Below, one piece after another: positions 32,341-41,369 of a stretch of 60,313 nt of DNA. The notes under the pieces were generated by a model, which had not been told where the DNA came from, ran no database searches, and saw only the letters and a program-made list of their open reading frames with translations. The stretch lies in assembly GCA_934635385.1 (NCBI GenBank), contig CAKTZI010000025.1, positions 1-60,313 of the forward strand. The letters are read 5' to 3'. How positions within the stretch are numbered: position 1 is the stretch's first letter; every line of letters begins with the position of its first letter. The stretch comes from an uncultured Kiritimatiellota bacterium. Lineage in GTDB: Bacteria > Verrucomicrobiota > Kiritimatiellia > RFP12 > UBA1067. The position numbers were made by a program, and so were the translations under genes.

Positions 32341-34860
32341 ATGACAAGTCTCAGGAACGTTTTCGCCGCAGTCGGCATCGCAAGCGCCGCGTGGTGCGCG
32401 GGCGCATCGCCCGTCATCCCCGAGGAGAGCATCCGCCTGGACAGAATCGGTGCGGGGACGACCTATCAGATTTCCTACCGTCTCGAAAACGGCCCGGCCG
32501 TCGTCACGTTGGCGCTGTTCACGAATGACGTTCAGGTGAGTCACGTGTCGGGCTTGCGGGGCGATGTCTCCGTGCCCTGCGAAGCAGGCGAACGGTCGAT
32601 CCTGTGGCGGGCGCGCCGATCGCTTCCGAACCTGAAGATCGACGACAAGAGCCTCAGAATTCGCCTGACGGCTTGGCCTCTGGACAACCTGCCGGACTAT
32701 CAGGTGACGGATCTTGTCGCGCCCCGGAAGACGCGTTGGTATGCGTCAGTGGACGAACTGCCCGATGGGGGCCTCACCAATCGGATCTATCGGACGGAGA
32801 AGCTCGTGATGCGAAAGATTGCCGCACGGGGCGTTCCCTTCCGCATGGGTTGCGGCGCGGAGTACCCGTTTTCTGCGGCACGGCTGACGCCTGACGGCCT
32901 TCGCACGGTCACGATGTCGGACGACTACTACATCGGCGTGTACGAGCTGACGCAGGGGCAGTACGCGAACGGCGTCGGGCGCGACAATCCGAGCCAGTTC
33001 AGGGCGGACAACGCGGCGTGGACGAACTGGAGCACGGAAGACGAGCATGAGCGCTGTGACGAGCGTCCACTGGAGAACCGTTCCTACAACGCTTTCCGCG
33101 GTTCGGGAGACGAGGTGGGGGCCGATTCCGACCTCGCGGTCTTGCGTGCGAACACGCAGATCGCGTTCGACCTGCCGACCGAGGCTCAGTGGGAGTTTGC
33201 CGCGCGTGCCGGCGTGACGACACCGTGGGCTGACGGTTCGCAGACGCAGGCAGGGGCCGCGCTGAAAGCCTACGGCGGATTTGGCTATCTTGCTCCCTAT
33301 GACTACGGCACGGGGGCGGACGGGACGGCGCGGAACCATTGGCCGTTCACGTTGCCCGTCGGCAGGTTTCTGCCGAATCGATGGGGGCTTTATGACATCC
33401 ATGCCAACGTGAACGAGGCCTGTCGAGACAAGATGAACGACCAGTCGGGCTGGCAGGACAAGGTCGTCTATCCCGTGTGCGCGGGCGTGGATCCGCAGGG
33501 TGTGCCCGAAATGCAGAACTGGGATCGCGTCGCACGGGGCGGCTCCTACGAGCAGTCGCCCGGCGGGGATTCTTATCTCGGTCGCCGGTATTCGTATTAT
33601 ACGCACGTCGGCAGCCCGTCCGTCGGCTTCCGCTTGGTTTGCCCGGCGAGGCTCGGCTCGGCGTCCGGCGATGTTCGCAAGGTGCTTTTCACCTACACGG
33701 TGCCAGAGGGCGAGGACGTGTTCGTGACCGCCGAGGCGACGAAAGGCGGTGCGTCTGTGCAGGCCCAGGCGACGTTTGCGTTCGCGGGCGATGTGGGACG
33801 TCGGGTTTCGCCCGGCGAGCATGCGTTCTACTGGTTTCCGAATGCGGACTGGTCGGACGACGGCGGCGTCTCGATGAAGATCTGCCGCTGGCCGCTCTCG
33901 ACGCCGCCACCCTGTCTGGTGACGGACTTGTCGCTTGGACTGTCAAACCAGTCCTTCTATGCGTCCTTCGACGCTCTTCCGGGTGGCCTGTCCGATGTGC
34001 GCTACCGCACGACGCACATGGTGCTGAGCCGCATTCCCGCCGCCGCTGTCGTCTGGCGAATGGGCTATGACACGACTGTGGGCGAGACGAGCGCCCGGCG
34101 CGTCAAGTCCGCGCACCACTATGTCAAGCTGACGTCTGACTTCTACCTCGGCGTCTACCCCGTCACGCAAGCGCAGTATCGCCAGGTGACGGGGCTGAAT
34201 CCGAGCGCATGGCAGGACGATGCGTCTGCGCCCGGCCGCCCGGTCAACCAGGTGAGCTATCAGACGCTGCGCGGCACGGGCAAGACCTGGCCGCAGGACG
34301 GCCATGCGGTGGATTCCGACTCGGTACTGGCACGCTTTCGCGAACGGACAGGGCTTCTGCTTGACCTGCCGACCGAGGCTCAGTGGGAGTTCGCGGCACG
34401 CGGCGAGGACAATCCGAACGCCAACTGCACGGGGCTGACGTATGCCAACCGCACGGGGGTGGATGCGCAGGGGCGGCGGCTTTCGGACTACGCCTATTTC
34501 GCGCCCGTCTGGAATCAGCCGCCGAGTTCGCTGCGCGAGGTCGGTCAGGGGTTCCCGACGACCTGGAACCTCTACGACATGCAGGGAAACGCCTGGGACA
34601 TGTGCCTCGACTGGCTGAACGATGCCGAGGGCTGGTATCGCGGCGATTACGCGGCCGCCTTTGTCTCCGAGACGGAGCCCCTGACGGATCCCGTCGGCTG
34701 TGCGACGCCGGATGCCGACCATGCTGAGCGGCGCGTCGTGCGCGGCGGCAGCATCTATCAGGGCAGCGACAACATCGACATCCCGTTCAGGCATTCCGAA
34801 TGCGTGCAGTCTGCGGGTGCCAAGACCGTCTCGTTCCGTTTGGCCTGCACCGTGCCCTAA
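32341..34860 (+). CDS. Secreted protein with two SUMF1/FGE-type domains
   Basis: 839 residues from ATG 32341, chosen over ATG 32335 because GAAAGGGA is nine rather than three bases upstream. Signal peptide, then a repeated architecture: beta module (about 25-130), SUMF1 domain (about 160-437), second beta module (about 445-555), second SUMF1 domain (about 565-839). Each SUMF1 domain shows FYLGVYPVTQAQY/YYIGVYELTQGQY, LPTEAQWEFAARA/G, a NRWGLYDIHANV/TWNLYDMQGNAW block, and RGGSY/RGGSI near the end. SUMF1 folds include sulfatase-activating formylglycine enzymes, but also many non-catalytic secreted proteins. No sulfatase is encoded here and I cannot confirm the Cys pair, so a binding or structural role is as likely. 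First of four co-directional carbohydrate genes. Confidence 0.8.
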   Translation: MTSLRNVFAAVGIASAAWCAGASPVIPEESIRLDRIGAGTTYQISYRLENGPAVVTLALFTNDVQVSHVSGLRGDVSVPCEAGERSILWRARRSLPNLKIDDKSLRIRLTAWPLDNLPDYQVTDLVAPRKTRWYASVDELPDGGLTNRIYRTEKLVMRKIAARGVPFRMGCGAEYPFSAARLTPDGLRTVTMSDDYYIGVYELTQGQYANGVGRDNPSQFRADNAAWTNWSTEDEHERCDERPLENRSYNAFRGSGDEVGADSDLAVLRANTQIAFDLPTEAQWEFAARAGVTTPWADGSQTQAGAALKAYGGFGYLAPYDYGTGADGTARNHWPFTLPVGRFLPNRWGLYDIHANVNEACRDKMNDQSGWQDKVVYPVCAGVDPQGVPEMQNWDRVARGGSYEQSPGGDSYLGRRYSYYTHVGSPSVGFRLVCPARLGSASGDVRKVLFTYTVPEGEDVFVTAEATKGGASVQAQATFAFAGDVGRRVSPGEHAFYWFPNADWSDDGGVSMKICRWPLSTPPPCLVTDLSLGLSNQSFYASFDALPGGLSDVRYRTTHMVLSRIPAAAVVWRMGYDTTVGETSARRVKSAHHYVKLTSDFYLGVYPVTQAQYRQVTGLNPSAWQDDASAPGRPVNQVSYQTLRGTGKTWPQDGHAVDSDSVLARFRERTGLLLDLPTEAQWEFAARGEDNPNANCTGLTYANRTGVDAQGRRLSDYAYFAPVWNQPPSSLREVGQGFPTTWNLYDMQGNAWDMCLDWLNDAEGWYRGDYAAAFVSETEPLTDPVGCATPDADHAERRVVRGGSIYQGSDNIDIPFRHSECVQSAGAKTVSFRLACTVP

Positions 34861-34886
34861 ACGATTTTCCAAGGAATGCAAGAGAC

Positions 34887-37800
34887 ATGACAATGCGTAT
34901 TCTGTTCACGTCCGTCGCCGCTGTCGGTTTGCTGTTGCCGACGGCGGCAAGGGATTGGCCGGGTTTTTCCTGCGGCATGGGAATTGGCGGTTGGCTCACG
35001 AACTACAAGAGGTTCAACGTTCTGCCGGAGAAGTGGCGGCTGCCGCTCACGGAGGGCGACCTAGAGCACTTCGACTCGTACATCACGGAACGGGACATCG
35101 CGTCCATCAAGGGTTGGGGCTTCGACCATGTTCGGCTCGGCTTCGACCAGATCGTGCTGGAGGAAGCACCCGGTCGGTATCGTGAGCGGACGTTTCGCAA
35201 GATCGACGAGTTCGTCGGCTGGTGCGAGCGGCATGGGCTCAACATGGTGCTCAATCTCCACAAGGCGGTGGGGAACTACTGCGACATCGAGGAGAAGGTC
35301 TCGCTCCTCGATGATGCGGGACTTCAGGCGCGGTTCGTCGCGCTTTGGCTTGAGATCGAGCGCCGCTATCACGACCATCCCGGTCTCGCCTTCGAATTGC
35401 TGAACGAAGTCCGCAACGTGGACGCCGAGAAGTGGAACGCTCTCGCAGACCGTACGCTGAAGGCGATTCGCGCACGGAATCCGACGCGCTGGGTCGTGAT
35501 TGGCTCGACGGACTGGAACTCGCCGAATACGCTCGCCCAGCTGAAGCTCTGGGATGACGACCGAGTGGTCTACACGTTCCACATGTACGCGCCTTACGAG
35601 TTCACGCACCAGCGTGGCGTACTGCAGGCGGGGCCGCTCTACTTCAATCGCGTGATGGACTATCCGTCGGGAGACGTCGAACGCTACCGTGCCTTTCAGC
35701 GAGAGGTGAACGGATTGGCGAGCGGCGGCTACGAGGGGATGAAGGAGATCGGCCGAGACTTCATCCGCAACAGCCTGTCCGGCGCGCGGGCGTTCACGCG
35801 GGCGCATCCCGACAAGATTCTCTGGAACGGCGAGTTCGGCACGATCCGCCACGCGCCGCCCGCAAGCCGCGTCGCCTATATGCGCGACGTGGTTGACGTC
35901 TGCAGGGAGTGGGGTATCCCCTATTGTGTCTGGAACTATCTTTCCACGCCGAACGACGGCAACCGCTTTTCGCTCGTCGACGACGAGACGCGGGCGTTCC
36001 TGTCGCCCGAACTGCTCAAGGCCTGTCTTGGAAGGCATGGGTCGGACTGGTCTTTTGGCGATGGCGCGCTGAACCTGCGGTTTGACGGTCGTTCGGGCTT
36101 TCCGGTCGAGTGCAAGGTCGATGGCGAGACGGTGCTGGTGCGCGACACCCGCTTCCCGCAGCCGATTGTCGTCAGTCCGCCGGACGGCGAGCCGTGGAAG
36201 ATGTCGGATGCGCCGGCGTTCTTCCAGTCCGCCGTCAGGCAGAAGGACGGTCGGACGGTGTGCGTGACGTCGACGAACGCCGACTGGCGCGTCACGGTGT
36301 CCTACCGTCTGCACGGCGACCGTCTCATGCTTCAGCGGAAGATCGACTTCGAATGGCTGAACGAGCGTCCGGGAAAGGTCAAGAAGATCTGGCTGTCGGG
36401 CGGACTGATGCCGTGTCGGCGGCCGCGCGGCGGCTATCGGCGCCCGCTTTACTTCCCGCCGCGATTCGTGTCGGCCTCGACGTTTGCGGACGGCGTGACG
36501 GAGCGCGGACACGAGGACGTCTCGCCCATTGTCGGCGAAAGCGGGGACGGCTGGTCGGTCGCGTTCGTGCAGGACACGCACAGGCCGTATTCGGACAGGG
36601 CCTGGTCGTTCGTCACGCAGCGTGCGGCGGGGTTCGCCCTTTCGACCGTCCATGAGGCGCAGGGCCATGTGAAAAAGGGCGTTCCGCAGACGGTCGGAGA
36701 CACGTGGCATGTCTTCCGCCGTGGCGACGCCGACCGGGCGCTGGAGGCTCTTCCGGCATGGTATGAAGCCGCAGGGATGAAGGTCGTCACAGACCGCGAG
36801 GCGCGCGTGAAGGACGTGTTGCTCTACTCCACGCATCCGAAGGGCACGGCGGCGGAATGGCTGTCGGACACGCGCGGGTTCCGCGCCCTGACCAACAGCC
36901 TTCCGCTCGTCAAGGCGCTTGGCATGAACGCCGTCTGGCTGAGGCCTGTCGAGGACGTCACGTGCTATGTGCCCCGCGACTACTACAGGCTGATGGATGG
37001 CGTCGGCACACCGGACGACTTCAAGGCATTCGTCACGGCGGCTCATGCCGAAAGGGTCGAAGTCTGGCGAGATGCCGTGATGCACGGGGGCTTCAGCAGC
37101 AACGCGCGGACGAAAGCCCATCCCGAATGGCTGGCCTACCGGGAGGACGGCACGAGCCGGGACTTCTGGGGCTATGACTTCAACTGGCCGACGTGGATCG
37201 ACTATTTCGCCGCCTATGTGCGCCACATGACGCGCGAATACGCGCTGGACGGCTGGCGGCTTGACGTGCCGATCGGCTCGCTCAACCCGAACTGGAGCGT
37301 CGACATTCCCTATGCGCGGGCCAGCTATGCGCAGTGCCAGGGCGCGTGGGCTCAGCAACGGGCCATCCGAGCGGCCATGCGGGCCGAGAATCCGCGTGCG
37401 CTGTCGCTGGCCGAATCGAATCTCAGCCAGCATGGCATCGCCTCGGACGCAATCTACGACCAGCGGATTGCGCACGACAACCTGCCGGAGGCGCTGAAAA
37501 GCGGGATGTCGCCGAAGGACTTCGCCGAGGCGATGCGCCGCTGGCTGCATGAGCAGGAACTGGCGTTCTTGCCGGACGTCGTGCTGATGCGCTATCCCGA
37601 AAGCCATGACACGCCGCGCAGCGCCGACAGGTACGGACGCGCGCCGACGGACGCGCTGATGGCCCTGTGCGCGTGGATCAAGGGCTTTCCGCTGGTCTAC
37701 AACGAGGGCGAAGACGGCTGCTTCGAGACATGGCGGCGCATTTTCGCCGTTCGGCGCGCCGTCCCCGAGCTCAATCGCGGGCGGGCGGACTACCGGTGCG

Positions 37801-38927
37801 TCACTGCGCCGGATGGCGTCTTCGCCTGCCTGCGATCGGGAGACGAGGGAAAGAGCGTCGTCCTCGTGAACTTCAACCCCGTGCGGACGAAGGGGACGGT
37901 CACATGGCCCGGCGGATCGTTCTCCGTGAATCTGGATCCCTACGGCTATCTGCTCCGGCGCGTGGAGGGCGCCGATGTCACGACGCTCGTTTCGCCGTCG
38001 GTGCGCAAGCCGTTAGCCGTGCGCGGGGATGTCGGCGCGTTCGGTACGCCTGTCTTCGACTTGCGCGATGCGTCGAACCGACTGATTGGATCGGACGACT
38101 GTGTGCGCGTGGCGCGGGACGGTCAGGGCTGGCACGCCCGTGTCGTGGACACGAAGGGACATAAAACCGAAGACGTGCGCCTCGTGGTGCGGTTTCCCGG
38201 TGCCGAACGCTGGTTCGCGCATTCGTCCGACGGCGCGTGGAACAGTCCGCATTTCATCTGGCATCCCGGCTATGACGTCGTTCCAAGCACGTCCTATCAC
38301 ACGATGCGGCATGGCGCCTTGCGCTGGCGCAACCTCTATCATCCGTTCGGACTCGGCGGCGCGAATGCGGATGTCGGTGCGATTGCCGGAGACCGCGCGC
38401 TGTCCGTCCGGAGGGTCTCGCCGACGGCGGACGTCTTCGTGTGGGACCGCGTGGGGGCGGAGCCGACGCTGGCCGTGAGCGTCGGCGGAAGGAAGCTGCA
38501 AGATCTTCGGTGCGATGTCGTGGCCGGCGAGTCTCGGACGATGGCCAAGAACCGCGGTCCCGACACAGGGGACGACCGATTGAAGGTCATGATCGGCGGC
38601 TATGAGTTCGAGGAAGGCGGGTTTCGCGTTCGGATTGACCGCGTCGGCATGGTGCGCGCCATCTGGACACAGACGGACGGGAATTGGGTTCGTCAGCCGA
38701 TTGACCGCCATCTGGATGCGGAACTGGTGCGCACGCCGGCGCGTGAAAAGGCGAAGGTCGACTGCTGTCATCGGCTGTTCCGCCTGCCGGACGGACGGTT
38801 GGCGATTGACTTCTACGACGGCTTCTACAAGGACGAGGCGGGTGTCGGCCATGCCTATCGCACGACCTATCGACTGGGCGGTGCGCGACGGCTCGAAGCC
38901 TCGTACGAGGAGCAGGTTCGCAAATGA
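34887..38927 (+). CDS. Secreted GH5 + GH13-like two-enzyme fusion
   Basis: 1346 residues, signal peptide at the start (MTMRILFTSVAAVGLLLPTAA). Residues about 25-375 are a GH5-type barrel with FELLNEVRN (acid Glu about 172) and ILWNGEFGTIR (nucleophile Glu about 314). Residues about 385-640 are beta-rich. Residues about 640-1030 are an alpha-amylase-type (GH13-like) barrel: LVKALGMNAVWLRPV, DGWRLDVP (Asp about 792), SLAESN (Glu about 841) and ESHDTPR (Asp about 905), so the retaining triad is complete. A C-terminal beta domain of about 300 residues has no assignment. Combining a beta-glycanase fold and an alpha-glucanase fold in one chain is unusual. Target unknown; a mixed-linkage or decorated polysaccharide would fit. 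It is coupled to the GH78 gene by ATGA. Confidence 0.8.
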   Translation: MTMRILFTSVAAVGLLLPTAARDWPGFSCGMGIGGWLTNYKRFNVLPEKWRLPLTEGDLEHFDSYITERDIASIKGWGFDHVRLGFDQIVLEEAPGRYRERTFRKIDEFVGWCERHGLNMVLNLHKAVGNYCDIEEKVSLLDDAGLQARFVALWLEIERRYHDHPGLAFELLNEVRNVDAEKWNALADRTLKAIRARNPTRWVVIGSTDWNSPNTLAQLKLWDDDRVVYTFHMYAPYEFTHQRGVLQAGPLYFNRVMDYPSGDVERYRAFQREVNGLASGGYEGMKEIGRDFIRNSLSGARAFTRAHPDKILWNGEFGTIRHAPPASRVAYMRDVVDVCREWGIPYCVWNYLSTPNDGNRFSLVDDETRAFLSPELLKACLGRHGSDWSFGDGALNLRFDGRSGFPVECKVDGETVLVRDTRFPQPIVVSPPDGEPWKMSDAPAFFQSAVRQKDGRTVCVTSTNADWRVTVSYRLHGDRLMLQRKIDFEWLNERPGKVKKIWLSGGLMPCRRPRGGYRRPLYFPPRFVSASTFADGVTERGHEDVSPIVGESGDGWSVAFVQDTHRPYSDRAWSFVTQRAAGFALSTVHEAQGHVKKGVPQTVGDTWHVFRRGDADRALEALPAWYEAAGMKVVTDREARVKDVLLYSTHPKGTAAEWLSDTRGFRALTNSLPLVKALGMNAVWLRPVEDVTCYVPRDYYRLMDGVGTPDDFKAFVTAAHAERVEVWRDAVMHGGFSSNARTKAHPEWLAYREDGTSRDFWGYDFNWPTWIDYFAAYVRHMTREYALDGWRLDVPIGSLNPNWSVDIPYARASYAQCQGAWAQQRAIRAAMRAENPRALSLAESNLSQHGIASDAIYDQRIAHDNLPEALKSGMSPKDFAEAMRRWLHEQELAFLPDVVLMRYPESHDTPRSADRYGRAPTDALMALCAWIKGFPLVYNEGEDGCFETWRRIFAVRRAVPELNRGRADYRCVTAPDGVFACLRSGDEGKSVVLVNFNPVRTKGTVTWPGGSFSVNLDPYGYLLRRVEGADVTTLVSPSVRKPLAVRGDVGAFGTPVFDLRDASNRLIGSDDCVRVARDGQGWHARVVDTKGHKTEDVRLVVRFPGAERWFAHSSDGAWNSPHFIWHPGYDVVPSTSYHTMRHGALRWRNLYHPFGLGGANADVGAIAGDRALSVRRVSPTADVFVWDRVGAEPTLAVSVGGRKLQDLRCDVVAGESRTMAKNRGPDTGDDRLKVMIGGYEFEEGGFRVRIDRVGMVRAIWTQTDGNWVRQPIDRHLDAELVRTPAREKAKVDCCHRLFRLPDGRLAIDFYDGFYKDEAGVGHAYRTTYRLGGARRLEASYEEQVRK

Positions 38928-41353
38928 CAGGCTGGCGAAAAGCGTTTGGCGTTTCGCTGGCCGTTACGTTGACGGTCGCGGGGGCCTGTCCCTCCGCCTG
39001 TGCGGTCGGCGATGCGGAACGCCTCTTCCGTCCAGCCCGCTACACGCGCGGCAACACGGGCGTCTTTCCGCTTCAGCCAATCGATGAAGCGGCGTGGGTG
39101 ACGCATCCCGACGACACGCAGCCGGGCGGGGCGGACATCCGTGTGTTGCGTTTCGCGCGGACGTTTCGCGCGGACGGCAAACCGCTTGAATTTGACGTGA
39201 CGGCTGACGAGCGCTTCTATCTTACGGTCGATGGGCGGTTCGTTGCGCGCGGCCCGCATCGTGGCACGGTGGAGAACTGGACGTACCAGAGTTACCGTCT
39301 GCCGCTCGAACCGGGCGAGCATACGGTTGAGGCGACGGTCTGGCGACTGGGGGCGGCGGCGCCGCTGGCTCAGCTGTCGTACCGTCTGGGATTTTGCTTC
39401 AAGGCCGAAGGGGCCTATGACGCGATGCTGACGACGGGAAAGGCAGACTGGCAGGTGTGCGCGCTCGGCGGACTGAGATCTCTTGGAACGGCCGCTGGCG
39501 CAATGGGTGTCGGCGATGGCTTCGAGATGGCGGGTTCTGGGATCTTCGACCGGCAAGGGGTGGATTGGCGGATTGCGTCTGTCATCCGAAAGCCCGTCAA
39601 CGTTGCGCATGGCGTGTGGGGCGTGCGACAGGAAGGCTGGCTGCTCTTTCCGTCCGAACTGCCCGACCAGACGGAGACGCGCGTCCGTCCGGGGCGGTTT
39701 GTCACGGGCATGGAGATGCGCTTCCCGATCGTCGTTCCGCCGCAGACGACGGTTACCGTGCTGTGGGATCTGGGCCGCTACATCTGCGCCTACCCAGAGG
39801 CCATCGTCCGGGGCGGGCGGGGCGCGCGCATCGCGTGGCGATGGGCCGAATCCCTGCGCGAGCCTTCACACGACGCGGCGTATCCCGGCCTGTTCAAGGG
39901 CAATCGCGGCGAATGGAGAGGAAAGACGTTCGATGGGTTTGGTGACGTCTTTCTGCCGGATGGACGGGAGAGAGCCGTCTTCCAGCCGCCTTGGTTCAGG
40001 TGCGGACGCTGGTGCGAGCTGACGTTTGCGGCGGGCGATGCGCCGCTGACGGTGGCAGACCTTTCGCTGATCGAGTCGCGCTATCCGCTGAGATGCGAGA
40101 GTCGGTTTGAGTCGCCCGACGATTCGCAGCTGGCGGTCGTTCAGGAGATTTCCGTCCGGACGATGCAGATGTGCGCGCACGAGATGCTTTTTGACTGCCC
40201 GTATTATGAGCAGCAGATGTATCCGGGCGACACGCGCGTCCAGCTGAATGTGTTGTCCGCGATGTCGTCGGACGATGCGCTGATCCGGCGGGCCGTCGAT
40301 CTCTTCGCCTTGAACGCGCGCGACGATGGGATGGTTCCGTTCAACTTCCCGACGCGCGGTCTTCAGGAAGGGGCGGCGTACACGCTGTGCTATCTCGGCA
40401 TGTATCACGACTACCTCATGAACCATGCGAACCGTGACTGGCTGAAGGCGCGTCTGCCGGGTCTGCGCGGCACGCTTTCTGGCTTTGAGACGTATGAGCG
40501 CCCGGACGGACTGCTCGAAAACCTGCCCGGCTGGAGCTTTCTGGACTGGGTGCCGCATCCGGCTTGGAAGGGGGGCTGGGCACCGGGCTCGCGCACGGGC
40601 GGGGCGAACGCCGAGTTGAACTTGCTGTACCTGATGGCACTGCGGGGCGTTGCCGAGATTGAGACGGCTTTCGGCAACAAAGCCCTGTCGGAACATTGGA
40701 AGGACAAGGCCGAACGTCTGCGCGCGGCAATTGCCGCAACGTTCTTCGACGAGAGGCGAGGCCTTTTCGCCTCCGACACGGCGCACGAAGTCCATTCGGA
40801 ACATGCGCAGAGCCTCGCGCTGCTGGCGGATGTCTTCGAAGGGGCGCGCGCGCGGCGTCTCTTCGATCGCCTGGTCACGACGCCCGGCCTCTGTCCCGCG
40901 AGCGTCTACTTCTCCTACTACCTCTTTGAAGCCTATTTCAAGTTCGGTCGCGCAGACCTTTTCCTCAAGCGGCTCGACTTGTGGAAAGGCTATGTGAAGG
41001 TCGGGGCGTCAACGTGCCTGGAAGAGCCGGAATACCCGGGACACGATTCGCGCAGCGACTGCCATGCCTGGGGCGCGCATCCGCTCTGGTTCTTGCGTAC
41101 GGGCGTGGCCGGCATCCGCAGCGCGGCGCCGTTCTTCGGGCGCGTGCGCATTGCGCCGCAGCCCGCCGGACTCACGCGCGTCACGGCGTCGTATCCGCAT
41201 CCGTCCGGCCGCATGATCCGCCTCGACGCCGTGTTCGAGGGCGAAGGTGTGCGCGGCACTGTCGAGACGCCGGTCCCGGGCACGTTCATCTGGAAGGGGC
41301 GGGGACTGGATTTGGAAGCTGGCCGTCCAACCGTCATCGACTTAGGGCACTGA
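38924..41353 (+). CDS. Secreted GH78-type alpha-L-rhamnosidase
   Basis: 809 residues with a signal peptide (GVSLAVTLTVAGACPSACA). After two N-terminal beta domains (about 30-390, including the carbohydrate-binding-like DVTADERFYLTVDGRF) comes an (alpha/alpha)6 barrel: FDCPYYEQQMYPGDTRVQ (about 423-440, carrying the catalytic acid region of GH78) and DSRSDCHAWGAHPLWF (about 707-722), highly typical of bacterial rhamnosidases. The C-terminal beta domain ends PVPGTFIWKGRG. Inverting cleavage of terminal alpha-L-rhamnose is the expected activity, for example from rhamnogalacturonan or glycosides. Its ATG overlaps the GH5-GH13 stop. Confidence 0.87.
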   Translation: MTGWRKAFGVSLAVTLTVAGACPSACAVGDAERLFRPARYTRGNTGVFPLQPIDEAAWVTHPDDTQPGGADIRVLRFARTFRADGKPLEFDVTADERFYLTVDGRFVARGPHRGTVENWTYQSYRLPLEPGEHTVEATVWRLGAAAPLAQLSYRLGFCFKAEGAYDAMLTTGKADWQVCALGGLRSLGTAAGAMGVGDGFEMAGSGIFDRQGVDWRIASVIRKPVNVAHGVWGVRQEGWLLFPSELPDQTETRVRPGRFVTGMEMRFPIVVPPQTTVTVLWDLGRYICAYPEAIVRGGRGARIAWRWAESLREPSHDAAYPGLFKGNRGEWRGKTFDGFGDVFLPDGRERAVFQPPWFRCGRWCELTFAAGDAPLTVADLSLIESRYPLRCESRFESPDDSQLAVVQEISVRTMQMCAHEMLFDCPYYEQQMYPGDTRVQLNVLSAMSSDDALIRRAVDLFALNARDDGMVPFNFPTRGLQEGAAYTLCYLGMYHDYLMNHANRDWLKARLPGLRGTLSGFETYERPDGLLENLPGWSFLDWVPHPAWKGGWAPGSRTGGANAELNLLYLMALRGVAEIETAFGNKALSEHWKDKAERLRAAIAATFFDERRGLFASDTAHEVHSEHAQSLALLADVFEGARARRLFDRLVTTPGLCPASVYFSYYLFEAYFKFGRADLFLKRLDLWKGYVKVGASTCLEEPEYPGHDSRSDCHAWGAHPLWFLRTGVAGIRSAAPFFGRVRIAPQPAGLTRVTASYPHPSGRMIRLDAVFEGEGVRGTVETPVPGTFIWKGRGLDLEAGRPTVIDLGH

Positions 41354-41369
41354 AAGGAAGTGGCAGGAC

